NCBI RefSeq assembly: GCF_014648055.1
Contig: NZ_BMQJ01000024.1
Coordinates: forward strand, 33,567 to 97,566
Source of the DNA: Streptosporangium pseudovulgare
Lineage (GTDB): Bacteria; Actinomycetota; Actinomycetes; Streptosporangiales; Streptosporangiaceae
Reading direction: 5' to 3'
DNA length: 64,000 nt
The notes under the pieces were generated by a model, which made no database searches, was not told where the DNA came from, and was given only the letters and a program-made list of their open reading frames with translations. The translations under genes and the position numbers were made by a program. Positions 8,325-16,153 of the stretch are shown here, one piece after another (within the stretch, counting starts at the first letter, position 1; each line of letters opens with the position of its first letter).

Positions 8325-8378
8325 GGGTTTTCCGGGATCAGGGCGAGTTTCCCGGAAGCCGGTGCGGGTTTCCAGGGA
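8325..8378. promoter_or_regulatory. Three phased GTTTYCCGGGA-like repeats upstream of DUF899 gene
   Basis: Copies gggttttccggga (8325), gagtttcccgga (8345) and gggtttccaggga (8366) lie about 20-21 bp apart, two helical turns, between 20 and 73 bp before the DUF899 start. Spacing on one helix face suggests cooperative binding of a regulator. Confidence 0.4.
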
Positions 8379-8536
8379 ACATGAAGATCCGTCACCCCTA
8401 TCCGGTGGCGGGGTCCGCGGGCCGCGACGCGCGGGCGGATCACGGAGGGGCGCCGGCCCCTTCCGGTTCCGGCGGAACCGCCTGCGACCGGCCCCGGCCC
8501 GTCCCGGAGCGGCCGGGGCGGGCCGGGAGGCGTGGC

Positions 8537-8869
8537 TCAGCCGCGCTCGGGCACGGCCATCTCCCCCAGAAGGGACCAGTCGTCCTGCGGGACCGTGGTG
8601 TTGACGATCCGGGGCGTCTCGGCGAGGTGCGGCGGCAGCGTCTCCTGGGCCTTCCTGAAGTGCTCCGACCCCACGTGGGCCGCCCCGGCGGCGTCGTCGC
8701 GGAACGCCTCCACCAGGACGTACTCGGCCGGGTCCTCGACGCTGCGGGACCAGTCGAACCACAGGCAGCCCGGCTCGGACCGGGTGGCCCGGGTGAACTC
8801 GGCGGTGATCTCGGGCCACCGGTCGGCGTGCTCGGGCAGCACCCGGAACTTCGCGGTAATGAAGATCAT
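8537..8869 (-). CDS. Antibiotic biosynthesis monooxygenase (ABM) domain protein
   Basis: 110 residues from ATG 8869 with GGAGG 5 bases upstream. The start (FITAKFRVLPEHADRWPEI), the central SEPGCLWFDWSRS and the VEAFRDDAAGAAHVGSEHF stretch match the dimeric alpha/beta ABM fold, in which His and Asp/Glu line a small cavity. Such proteins act as cofactor-free monooxygenases, heme-degrading enzymes or quinol monooxygenases (YgiN-like); the last is the closest guess. Cytosolic. It is divergent from the GlxA-type regulator gene. Confidence 0.82.
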   Translation of the reverse strand: MIFITAKFRVLPEHADRWPEITAEFTRATRSEPGCLWFDWSRSVEDPAEYVLVEAFRDDAAGAAHVGSEHFRKAQETLPPHLAETPRIVNTTVPQDDWSLLGEMAVPERG

Positions 8870-9063
8870 TGTTTTCCTCCAACGACGGGCGCGGGCGGAC
8901 CGCCCTGGCCCGCCCCGCTCCGGCCTCCCAAGTCTGGCCGATCGCCTGCGGACCGGGCCAACGCGGCAGGCCGGGCACGGATGGCCCGCACCCACCGCGC
9001 ACGTGCCGCGCGGACCCCGACCGGCGGGCGTGGACGGCTCATGGCGTGATCTGCAATATCCGT

Positions 9064-9080
9064 GTCATTGACGCCATGAC
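9064..9080. promoter_or_regulatory. Short palindrome upstream of GlxA-type regulator
   Basis: GTCAT, seven bases, ATGAC, centred 23 bp before the regulator start, next to an AATATC -10-like element (9055-9060). Possible autoregulatory site. Confidence 0.25.
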
Positions 9081-9094
9081 CGCCCGCGAACAGC

Positions 9095-10069
9095 ATGGGA
9101 GCCGTGAACCGAAGCGTCTTGATCGTCGTCTTCGACGGCTTCCAACTGCTCGATCTGGCCGGACCGGCCGACGTTTTCGCGACGGCGAACCTCCTCGTCC
9201 CCGTGGGCGGCTACCGCCTGGAGGTGGCCGCCGTCCGAGCCGGAACGGTGACCGCGGGCAATGGGATGACGGTCACGGCCGGCACCGCGCTCGGCGAGGT
9301 CACCGAGCCGGTCGACACGCTCCTCGTCGTAGGCGGCCTGTCCGCCGCCGGGCACGCGGACGACCGGGAGCTCGTCGGGGAGATCTCCCGGGTGGCCCGC
9401 TCCGCCCGCCGGACCGCCTCGGTCTGCACGGGCGCCTTCCTGCTGGCCGAGGCCGGGCTGCTGGACGGCAGACGGGCCACCACCCACTGGCTGGCCGTCG
9501 AGGAGCTGGCCGCCCGGTACGACCGGGTCGAGGTGGACGCCGACTCCGTCTACGTCGGAGACGGGGACGTGTGGACCTCGGCCGGGGTCCTCGCCGGGGT
9601 GGATCTCGCCCTGGCGCTGGTGGCGGAAGACCACGGCCACGCGCTCGCCAAGGACGTGGCGTGCGGGCTGGTGGCGTACCTGCACCGGCCCGGTGGGCAG
9701 AGCCAGTTCAGCACGCCGATGCGCGCCCTCACGCCGCGCAGCGAACCGCTCAGGGAGCTCCAGGCGTTCATCGACGCCAACCCCGCGGAGGACCTGAGCG
9801 TCCCTGCCCTCGCCAGGCGCGCGGGCATGAGCGAGCGCCACTTCTCCCGGGTCTTCACCGAGCAGGTGGGGATCTCCCCGGGCCGCTACGTCGAGCGCAG
9901 CCGCGCCGACGCCGCGCGGCGGCTGCTGGAGACGACCGGGCACCCCCTGGACAGGGTGGCCAGGGAGTCCGGGCTCGGCACACCCGAAACCCTCTACCGG
10001 ACCTTCCGCCGCCACTGGCGGATCTCACCCGGCGACCACCGTCGCCGGTTTCACACGAAGGAGACCTGA
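9095..10069 (+). CDS. GlxA-type transcriptional regulator (DJ-1/PfpI + AraC HTH)
   Basis: 324 residues. Residues about 6-180 form a DJ-1/PfpI (class I glutamine amidotransferase-like) domain with the nucleophile-elbow cysteine Cys111 in SVCTGAFLLAEAG. Residues about 220-320 are an AraC-type double HTH (LSVPALARRAGMSERHFSRVF, then DRVARESGLGTPETLYRTF). These proteins sense a small molecule and usually activate a neighbouring operon. The stop is 2 bases from the next GTG, which encodes a second DJ-1/PfpI protein, so the two are cotranscribed. Start ATG has no strong ribosome site; GTG 9104 is an alternative. Confidence 0.92.
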   Translation: MGAVNRSVLIVVFDGFQLLDLAGPADVFATANLLVPVGGYRLEVAAVRAGTVTAGNGMTVTAGTALGEVTEPVDTLLVVGGLSAAGHADDRELVGEISRVARSARRTASVCTGAFLLAEAGLLDGRRATTHWLAVEELAARYDRVEVDADSVYVGDGDVWTSAGVLAGVDLALALVAEDHGHALAKDVACGLVAYLHRPGGQSQFSTPMRALTPRSEPLRELQAFIDANPAEDLSVPALARRAGMSERHFSRVFTEQVGISPGRYVERSRADAARRLLETTGHPLDRVARESGLGTPETLYRTFRRHWRISPGDHRRRFHTKET

Positions 10070-10071
10070 GA

Positions 10072-10695
10072 GTGCACATCGCGATCCCCCTCTATCCCCG
10101 CTTCACCGCCCTCGACGCGGTCGGGCCGTACACCGTGATGGCTTTCGCCCCCGGTTTCACCGTCACCTTCGTCGCGGCCTCCCCCGGACCGGTGCCGGAC
10201 GACCGCGGCGGGTCAGGGCTGACGGCCACCGCTTCCTACGCAGACCTGCCGCACCCCGACGTGATCATCGTGCCCGGCGGCCCGGGGACGGCCGAGGCCC
10301 TGTCCGACCGCGAGCTGGTCGGCTGGATCGGCCGGGCCCACGAGCGCACCCGGTGGACGGCCTCGGTCTGCAGCGGCTCGTTCCTGCTGGGGGCCGCGGG
10401 CCTGCTGGCCGGCCGTAGGGCGACCTCGCACTGGGGGTGGCTGGACCGGCTCGCGGCCTTCGGGGCGGAACCGGTGAGCGAGCGGGTGGTCGTGGACGGC
10501 AGGATCGTGACCGCTGCCGGTGTCTCGGCCGGCATCGACATGGCCCTGACGCTGCTGGCCCGGGTGAGCGACGCGGAGACGGCGCGGGCCGTGCAGCTCG
10601 CGATCGAGTACGACCCGGATCCGCCGTTCGACGCCGGCTCCGCAGGCGGCGCCCCGGCGGACCTGCGGGAGCGGGCGCTCGGCCTCATCGCCTGA
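10072..10695 (+). CDS. DJ-1/PfpI family protein, isonitrile hydratase-like
   Basis: 207 residues from GTG 10072, with GGAG inside the end of the preceding gene. A single DJ-1/PfpI domain has the elbow cysteine Cys100 in SVCSGSFLLGAAGLL and a C-terminal helix ending IEYDPDPPFDAGS, a tail shared with isonitrile hydratase-like proteins (family knowledge). It lacks the AraC domain of its upstream neighbour, so it is likely the enzyme controlled by that regulator. A terminator hairpin follows 16 bp downstream. Confidence 0.88.
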   Translation: MHIAIPLYPRFTALDAVGPYTVMAFAPGFTVTFVAASPGPVPDDRGGSGLTATASYADLPHPDVIIVPGGPGTAEALSDRELVGWIGRAHERTRWTASVCSGSFLLGAAGLLAGRRATSHWGWLDRLAAFGAEPVSERVVVDGRIVTAAGVSAGIDMALTLLARVSDAETARAVQLAIEYDPDPPFDAGSAGGAPADLRERALGLIA

Positions 10696-10711
10696 CCGGT
10701 CCCGGCGGGCG

Positions 10712-10737
10712 CCGGCCCGCTCCCTTCGGCGGGCCGG
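10712..10737 (+). terminator. Terminator hairpin after the DJ-1/PfpI gene
   Basis: Perfect 9-bp stem CCGGCCCGC/GCGGGCCGG with an 8-base loop, 16 bp after the stop at 10695. Confidence 0.75.
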
Positions 10738-10844
10738 ACGAGGTCGCCGGTGGCGCCCGGCCCACGGGGGGCGCGCCCGCTCCCCGCCTCTCCGCGGCCC
10801 GGTTCGGCTTGGCGAGTGGTCGCGGCGGCCGGGATACTGCCGGG

Positions 10845-11699
10845 ATGTTCACCGAGAGCCTCGTGGCGGTGTCCGCGGACCCGGCGGTCGAGCTGTTCAC
10901 CGCGCGGACCCCGGGCCCCGCCGACCGCACCCTGCTGGTGATCCACGGAGGGCCCGACTGGGACCACACCTACCTGCGCGAGCCCTTGGCGGCGCTCGCC
11001 GGGCGGCACCGGGTCGTCCTGCCCGACCTGCGGGGCTGCGGGCGCTCCACGCGCGGCCTGGCCGACGGGCACCACACCCCCGACGCGGTCGTCGGCGACC
11101 TGGTCGCCCTGCTGGACGCGCTCGGCTGTCCCCGGGCCGACGTGCTGGGGTTCTCCTACGGCGGGCTGCTCGCGCAGCGCCTGACGCTGGCCGTACCCGG
11201 GCGGGTGCGGAGGCTGGTCGTCGCCTCCAGCAGCGTCCCGCCGGTCCCACCGGACGCCTTCGCGGGCTGGCGTGAACGGGAGGAACGGCTCGCCGCGGAG
11301 GCCGACGTGTGGTCCGACCCCTCGTTGTCCGGACCGGACCTCACCCGCGCGGCGGCGGTCGCCTCCGCAGCAGCGGACGTCTGGCGCCCGGAGGCGCTGC
11401 CGGGCTACCTCCGCCGCCTGGCGGAGGTGCGTTTCTCGGCGGAGTGGATGCGCTCCTGGCGGGCCGGTGTCCTGCCGTCCGCCCGTCCCGAGGACGCCGT
11501 GCGGCGACTGCGCGACCTCGGCGTCCCGGTGCTCCTGCTGCACGGCCGGCAGGACATGACGTTCCCCGCGACCCTGGCGGAGGAGGCGGCGGCGGTGATG
11601 CCGGACGCCCGCGCCGTGGTGATCGAGGAGGCGGGGCACATGGCCCATGTCGACCAGCCGGACCGCTGGCTCGACGCCCTCACCGGCTTCCTGTCGTGA
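10845..11699 (+). CDS. Alpha/beta hydrolase, proline iminopeptidase-like
   Basis: 284 residues from ATG 10845. Oxyanion-hole motif HGGPD (34-38) and nucleophile Ser104 in GFSYGG are those of the proline iminopeptidase branch; a late Asp (HGRQDMTFP) and His (EAGHMAHVDQP) complete the triad. The cap region (about 130-225) is short and helical. Cytosolic hydrolase, perhaps of N-terminal proline peptides or small esters; substrate not determined. The region before it has no strong promoter or ribosome site, and the terminator at 10712-10737 separates it from the DJ-1 gene. Confidence 0.85.
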   Translation: MFTESLVAVSADPAVELFTARTPGPADRTLLVIHGGPDWDHTYLREPLAALAGRHRVVLPDLRGCGRSTRGLADGHHTPDAVVGDLVALLDALGCPRADVLGFSYGGLLAQRLTLAVPGRVRRLVVASSSVPPVPPDAFAGWREREERLAAEADVWSDPSLSGPDLTRAAAVASAAADVWRPEALPGYLRRLAEVRFSAEWMRSWRAGVLPSARPEDAVRRLRDLGVPVLLLHGRQDMTFPATLAEEAAAVMPDARAVVIEEAGHMAHVDQPDRWLDALTGFLS

Positions 11700-11862
11700 C
11701 CGCCCCCCTGCCTGGGGACGGGGCCGTCCTCCGGCCTCCTCGCCGACCGGCCCCGCCCCCGGAGCGGAGGCGGAGCCGGTCAGGAGATCCTGCTCGGCGG
11801 TGCCCGGCGCGCCTCGGCGCGGCGGCGCGTGGCCGAGCCGGCGACGGTCCGGCGGCCCGGCG

Positions 11863-12297
11863 TCACGTCTTCCGTCGTGACGACCGCATGCCGATCGCGA
11901 TCTCCGCCAGCCCGCAGAGCAGCAGCACGACTCCGACGATGACGTTGCTGACGATGACGGACGCGGGCTCCGAGTGCGGGGAGACCACCCACGGAGCGAT
12001 GATCGTCCAGAGGCCGATGATGGGCGTCACCCAGGCGACCCCGCGCGTGCGGCCGTAGGCCGAGGCGAACCCGACCGCCAGCGCCGCCACGGCGAGTCCC
12101 GTGACGAGGTTGTTGACGGTGATCGTGGTACGGCCGCTGAAGCCGACGACCCACGGCGAGATGGCCAGGTAAAGACCGGCCAGGAAGGTCAGTCCGCCAA
12201 CGACCTGGGCGACCGGCGTCTGGGTCGCGCGGTCGTAGCGAGCACGCATCTCCGCTATGTCAGGATGTTGTTCCATCCCCAGTGGCGAATGTGTCAT
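11863..12297 (-). CDS. SPW repeat membrane protein
   Basis: 144 residues from ATG 12297. The four hydrophobic segments (about residues 33-52, 60-80, 88-107 and 112-135) contain two SPW-type motifs, ISPWVVGF and IAPWVVSP, the mark of this actinobacterial family of inner-membrane proteins of unknown role. The tail is basic (RSSRRKT). The GTG at 12336 would add 13 residues and has less support. It is divergent from an SDR gene that may have a stress-sigma promoter. Convergent to the hydrolase gene with 163 bp between. Confidence 0.85.
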   Translation of the reverse strand: MTHSPLGMEQHPDIAEMRARYDRATQTPVAQVVGGLTFLAGLYLAISPWVVGFSGRTTITVNNLVTGLAVAALAVGFASAYGRTRGVAWVTPIIGLWTIIAPWVVSPHSEPASVIVSNVIVGVVLLLCGLAEIAIGMRSSRRKT

Positions 12298-12529
12298 GGT
12301 TCCCGCCACCCCTTCTTCAGGCTGGTATCCCACCACTTAATCCGTATCCACTCCGGAGGCGACGACTCGCGCAGGACGCAATGGTTGGACAAAGCCCGGT
12401 CCTAGTTGTGCGAATGTCCCGGCGTGGCGCGTTCCGGCGGGCGCGGGTACGGCGTGCCGGAAGGCTCTCGGCCGTGGTCCCGCGGCGGGTCCCGCCCGGA
12501 CGCCCGGATCCCGTGGACGCCCCGGTCCC

Positions 12530-12554
12530 GTATGAGCCCGCCCTCTCCGGGTAT
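12530..12554 (+). promoter_or_regulatory. Possible SigB/SigF-type promoter for SDR gene
   Basis: GTAT (12530-12533), 15 bases, GGGTAT (12549-12554), close to the actinobacterial stress-sigma pattern GTTT-N14-17-GGGTAT, 25 bp before the SDR start. The -10 is exact; the -35 has one mismatch. Confidence 0.4.
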
Positions 12555-12578
12555 CGAGATCCGGCGAGGTGATGAGAC

Positions 12579-13601
12579 ATGACGAAAGAGAGTCCCAGGA
12601 CCGTGGTCGTCACCGGGGCGAGCGCCGGTGTCGGCCGGGCGGCGGCCCGTGCCTTCGGCGCCCGGGGAGATTCCGTGGCGCTGCTCGCCCGCGGTGAGCG
12701 AGGTCTGGAGGCCGCCGCCGAGGAGGTCCGGGCGGCCGGCGGGCAGGCTCTGCCGATATCCGTGGACGTCGCCGACCACCGTCAGGTGGAGGAGGCGGCC
12801 CGGCGCGTGGAGGAGGAGCTCGGCCCGATCGACGTGTGGGTGAACGTGGCGTTCAGCACGGTCTTCGCCCCGGTCACCGAGATCGAGCCGGAGGAGTACC
12901 GGCGGATGACCGAGGTCACCTACCTCGGCTACGTGTACGGCACGAAGGCCGCGCTGGACCGGATGCTGCCCCGCGGTGAGGGCGCCATCGTCCAGGTGGG
13001 CTCCGCGCTGGCCTACCGGGCGATCCCGCTGCAGTCGGGGTACTGCGCGGCCAAGCACGCCATCAAGGGGTTCACCGAGTCCCTGCGCTGCGAGCTGATG
13101 CATGAGAAGAGCGGCGTGCGGGTCACGATGGTGCAGCTGCCCGCGGTCAACACCCCGCAGTTCGACTGGGTGCTGTCCCGCCTGCCGAACCGCCCGCAGC
13201 CGGTACCGCCCATCTACCAGCCGGAGATCGCGGCGCGGGCGATCGTGTTCGCCGCCGACCACCCCGAGCGCAAGGAGTTCTGGGTGGGGGCCATGACGGC
13301 CGCCACGCTGCTGGCCGACCGGGTGGCGCCCGCCCTGCTCGACAGGTACCTGGCCAGAACGGGCTTCTCCTCCCAGCAGACATCGGAGCACCGGAGGGCG
13401 GGACGGCCGGCCAACCTGTGGGAGCCCGCCGACGACGAGGGCGGCCGGGACCACGGGGCGCACGGGCGCTTCGACTCCCGTTCGCATTCCCGCAGCCCCC
13501 AGGTCTGGGTCTCCGAGCACCGCCGCCTGGTGACCGCCGCCGGAGCCGCGGCGGGGCTGGCCGGTCTGACCTGGCTCGCCCGGCGCGCCGGGACCACGTG
13601 A
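12579..13601 (+). CDS. Short-chain dehydrogenase/reductase with C-terminal membrane anchor
   Basis: 340 residues, ATG preceded by GAGGTG. NAD(P)-binding motif TGASAGVG (12-19) and catalytic Ser142, Tyr155 and Lys159 (YCAAK) are present; the usual NNAG reads NVAF. After the SDR core (about 250 residues) comes a polar Arg/Ser/His-rich stretch and a hydrophobic helix (about 318-332, VTAAGAAAGLAGLTW), so the enzyme is probably held at the membrane with its active site in the cytosol. Substrate unknown. A strong hairpin follows (13616-13647). Confidence 0.9.
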   Translation: MTKESPRTVVVTGASAGVGRAAARAFGARGDSVALLARGERGLEAAAEEVRAAGGQALPISVDVADHRQVEEAARRVEEELGPIDVWVNVAFSTVFAPVTEIEPEEYRRMTEVTYLGYVYGTKAALDRMLPRGEGAIVQVGSALAYRAIPLQSGYCAAKHAIKGFTESLRCELMHEKSGVRVTMVQLPAVNTPQFDWVLSRLPNRPQPVPPIYQPEIAARAIVFAADHPERKEFWVGAMTAATLLADRVAPALLDRYLARTGFSSQQTSEHRRAGRPANLWEPADDEGGRDHGAHGRFDSRSHSRSPQVWVSEHRRLVTAAGAAAGLAGLTWLARRAGTT

Positions 13602-13615
13602 GCCGAAGCCGCACG

Positions 13616-13647
13616 GGCCGTGGCCCCCCGGGAGGGGCGCCACGGCC
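13616..13647 (+). terminator. Terminator hairpin after the SDR gene
   Basis: GGCCGTGGC and GCCACGGCC, perfect 9-bp arms, with a further CCCC/GGGG pairing inside the loop, 14 bp after the SDR stop. Confidence 0.75.
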
Positions 13648-13683
13648 GGCGAGCACCGTTTCCCAGCAGTTCAGGAGCTTCTC

Positions 13684-14046
13684 GTGAACGACGACACGCC
13701 GCGTGCCCTCGACGGCACGCCCGACGATCCCCGGGACACGCCGGACGTCCCCGGGGACACGCCACGGGCCCTCAGGCCGGTGCCGCGCAGCGAGCCGAAG
13801 CCCGTCTCCGACCGGGGGCGGCCCCACGGCCGCCCGGTCTCCTGGGCGTTCGTCGCCGCCTTCCTGGTCTTCTTCGCCGCCGGTGGTCTCGGTCTGGTCA
13901 TCGGGAACATGGCGCTGTTCTGGAGCTGCCTCGCCGCGGTGGTCCTCATGGTCCCGGTGGGAAGGGGCATCAGGATCATGGACGACACGATGGGCTGGAC
14001 TCACGCCAGGACCGACCGCCACCAGAAGCCGGCCCGGGAGCGGTAG
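13684..14046 (+). CDS. Small two-helix membrane protein, unknown function
   Basis: 120 residues from GTG 13684 with AGGAG 6 bases upstream. A polar Asp/Pro-rich N-terminus (1-50) is followed by HGRPVSW and two close membrane helices (about 53-73 and 76-93), then a short cytosolic tail with DDTMGW. The pattern HGxPxSW plus helical hairpin is typical of small actinobacterial membrane proteins often found with respiratory or housekeeping genes. I cannot assign a function. It ends 15 bp from the convergent serine hydrolase gene. Confidence 0.75.
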   Translation: MNDDTPRALDGTPDDPRDTPDVPGDTPRALRPVPRSEPKPVSDRGRPHGRPVSWAFVAAFLVFFAAGGLGLVIGNMALFWSCLAAVVLMVPVGRGIRIMDDTMGWTHARTDRHQKPARER

Positions 14047-14061
14047 GGGCCGGTCCCGGCG

Positions 14062-15051
14062 TCAGGCGCCCAGGGCCGGCAGGACGACGTCCTCCATGAC
14101 CGCCAGGGGCAGCGCGCCCTGCTCCGCGCCGTCGTAGTCGCCCGCCGTGACGGCCACGACGAGGTCGAGCCGGGGGACGACGAAGATCCGCTGCCCGCCG
14201 TTGCCCATGGCGGTGGCCGACCCGTCCGGGTCCACGTACCAGAGGTAGCCGTAGGAGACCTCGTCCCAGGCCGGCACCCGCGGACGCAGCATCTCCCCGA
14301 GCCACCCGGGGACGACCTCGCGGCCGAGCACGGCCTGACCGATCCTGGCCATGCCGCGCGGGGTCAGCCGCAGGCCGGAGGCCGCCGAGGCCGACCCGTC
14401 CGCGCCCTCCGTCCACTCGAAGGGGCCGACGCCGAGCGGCTCGAAGAGCTCGGTGCGGGCGAAGTCCGCGAGCGGGCGCCCGGTCCCCCGGGCGATGAGC
14501 GCGCCGACCAGGGCGGCGGCGCCGCCGCTGTAGTGCCACCGCCGGCCCGGCTCCTCGACGACCGGCCGCTCCAGCACGAAGCGGGCCCGGTCGGGCGCGA
14601 GCTCCATGCCGATCTCGTCGTTCTCCGGCGAGGTGTACGGCGCGCTCTCGTCCCACCGCAGGCCGAGCGTCATGGTCAGCGCGTGCCCGACGGTCAGCCG
14701 GGCGCGGGCCGGGTCGGCGGCCAGGTCGGGATACTCGGGGAACTGCGCCAGGAGCGGTTCGGCGGGGTCGGGGACCAGGCCGTCGGCCAGGGCGAGGCCG
14801 TACAGCAGCCCGACGACGCTCTTGGTGACCGAGCGGACGTCGTGCAGGGTGTCCGGCCCGAAGTCGACCGTGCCGAGCGGGGTGCCCCAGGAGAAGTCGG
14901 GACCGCTGCCGTAGCGCTCCAACACCAGGGCGCCGTGGCGGACCACCACCACGCCGTGCGGGCCCGGCGGGTACTTCCGCACCAGCGCGTCGAACCGGTC
15001 GGCCAGATCGGGCGCGAAACCCGCTTCCTCAGGGTCGGCCTGCCGCCACAT
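14062..15051 (-). CDS. Serine hydrolase, class C beta-lactamase/esterase family
   Basis: 329 residues from ATG 15051, chosen because GGAGGAG stands 5 to 6 bases before it; an ATG at 15066 overlaps that site. The SxxK nucleophile motif is SVTK (Ser74, Lys77) and the second motif is Tyr-Ser-Gly in WHYSGGAAALVG. The late motif is NGGQRIFV, as in 6-aminohexanoate-dimer-hydrolase and esterase-like members rather than true beta-lactamases. No signal peptide, so cytosolic. Substrate unknown. Confidence 0.88.
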   Translation of the reverse strand: MWRQADPEEAGFAPDLADRFDALVRKYPPGPHGVVVVRHGALVLERYGSGPDFSWGTPLGTVDFGPDTLHDVRSVTKSVVGLLYGLALADGLVPDPAEPLLAQFPEYPDLAADPARARLTVGHALTMTLGLRWDESAPYTSPENDEIGMELAPDRARFVLERPVVEEPGRRWHYSGGAAALVGALIARGTGRPLADFARTELFEPLGVGPFEWTEGADGSASAASGLRLTPRGMARIGQAVLGREVVPGWLGEMLRPRVPAWDEVSYGYLWYVDPDGSATAMGNGGQRIFVVPRLDLVVAVTAGDYDGAEQGALPLAVMEDVVLPALGA

Positions 15052-15442
15052 GCGAATCTCCTCCATCTCGCTCGGACACGACGGCCACGAAGCCTCTCAC
15101 AGCGGACGGCCGATTCTCCAACCCGTTTCCCGGTGGGGAGCTCGCGGCGCCGTTCGGCCGCCGGAGCGTCGGGTCAGCCGCCGTACCTGCGAAGGAGCAG
15201 CATGGCGGCGTCGTCGAGCAGCGGCCCGCCGCGGCGGCGACGGCGACCCGGCCCAGATCTCCCCGCGAGTCGAAGAGCATCGTGCCACTCCCCCGCTTCC
15301 CGGATCGCCTGCTTCCGCTCCGCCCCAGACGATCCGGGTCGTATCCGCCCGTGCTCTCGCGTAAAGGACCGCCCGGGGCGTCGATCGCGCGGGAACCGCC
15401 GTCCGCCGAGCCGGGGCCGGCGCGGGGATGCCTCCGTGGATG
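15052..15442. other. 391-bp spacer without an intact gene
   Basis: Between two minus-strand genes. It holds the short PP2C-tail-like remnant at 15174-15221 and, near 15290-15370, a purine-poor stretch without clear promoter elements. No further gene seen. Confidence 0.5.
15174..15221 (-). pseudogene. Possible remnant of a SpoIIE/PP2C phosphatase C-terminus
   Basis: The minus strand encodes LLDDAAMLLLRRYGG followed by a stop, which closely resembles the end of SpoIIE-type PP2C domains (metal Asp-Asp, then a hydrophobic strand and Arg-Arg). Upstream the frame gives no phosphatase sequence, while a neighbouring frame reads MLFDSRGDLGRVAV. It could be a decayed fragment or chance. Confidence 0.25.
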
Positions 15443-16042
15443 TCAGGCGCCGCCGCGTAGGTCCGTCAGACGCTCGGCGGAGTGGCGGATGTCCTCGAAC
15501 CGCACGGTGCAGCCCTCCCCGGTCGGGGACTGGGCGTGGAAGCCGATCTCGGGGTCGCCGTCCAGCGCGAAGTAGCGGATCAGCCGCCAGAAGTCCGAAC
15601 CCGCGGCGACGTGGAAGGCGTAGGCGGAGCCGAGCCGGGAGAGCCGCAGCCGGACGTCGCCGCCGTCGACGTCGAACGCGTTGCAGTCGTCGGACACCCC
15701 CCGGTTCACCACGGTGACGATCGTGGGCCTGCCCTGCGGGGAGAGTTCCAGGCAGAGCTTCGCCCAGTGGCCGGGGTCCGCGTACAGCAGCAGCACGCCC
15801 GCGTCGTAGGTGGACAGCAGGTCGAGGCGGACGCGGGCGCTGAGGGTGAAGTCGCCGTCGAGGCGGCCGACCAGCGCGGGGGCGCTGTCGAAGCGGTCGG
15901 GGCCGCCGGGGTCGCAGAACAGGTCCGTCTTCGGCCCCGCGGTGATGGACAGGGCGTCCTTCCCCGTCACCTCGTAGGCGACCGGCTCGTGCAGCCAGCG
16001 CATGGGGGCGGGGAAGGCGGGCAGCACGACGGGTTCCGTCAT
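15443..16042 (-). CDS. DUF1349 domain protein (concanavalin-like fold)
   Basis: 199 residues, ATG with GAGGAG 5 bases upstream. Whole-length match by eye to DUF1349: KTDLFCDPGG near the start, YDAGVLLLYADPGHWAKLCLE in the middle and FHAQSPTGEGCTVRFEDI at the end. The fold is a beta-jelly roll related to lectin/glucanase folds; members are cytosolic and uncharacterised, sometimes regulatory or carbohydrate-linked. Single gene, 111 bp downstream of the dienelactone hydrolase gene on the same strand; cotranscription is possible. Confidence 0.85.
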   Translation of the reverse strand: MTEPVVLPAFPAPMRWLHEPVAYEVTGKDALSITAGPKTDLFCDPGGPDRFDSAPALVGRLDGDFTLSARVRLDLLSTYDAGVLLLYADPGHWAKLCLELSPQGRPTIVTVVNRGVSDDCNAFDVDGGDVRLRLSRLGSAYAFHVAAGSDFWRLIRYFALDGDPEIGFHAQSPTGEGCTVRFEDIRHSAERLTDLRGGA

Positions 16043-16153
16043 CGGGTCTCCTCGGGGTACGGGCTCTCGGCCAGGCCCTTCGATCTTCGGAACGCGCCCA
16101 GTCTGTCACGGGAGCGCTCCCGCGAGGCGGGTCACCGGCGGGCGGAACCGTGC

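Noticed and set aside
11700..11862. Small gene between the hydrolase and SPW genes
   Set aside because: Only short Arg/Pro/Ala-rich frames with no ribosome site; taken as non-coding.
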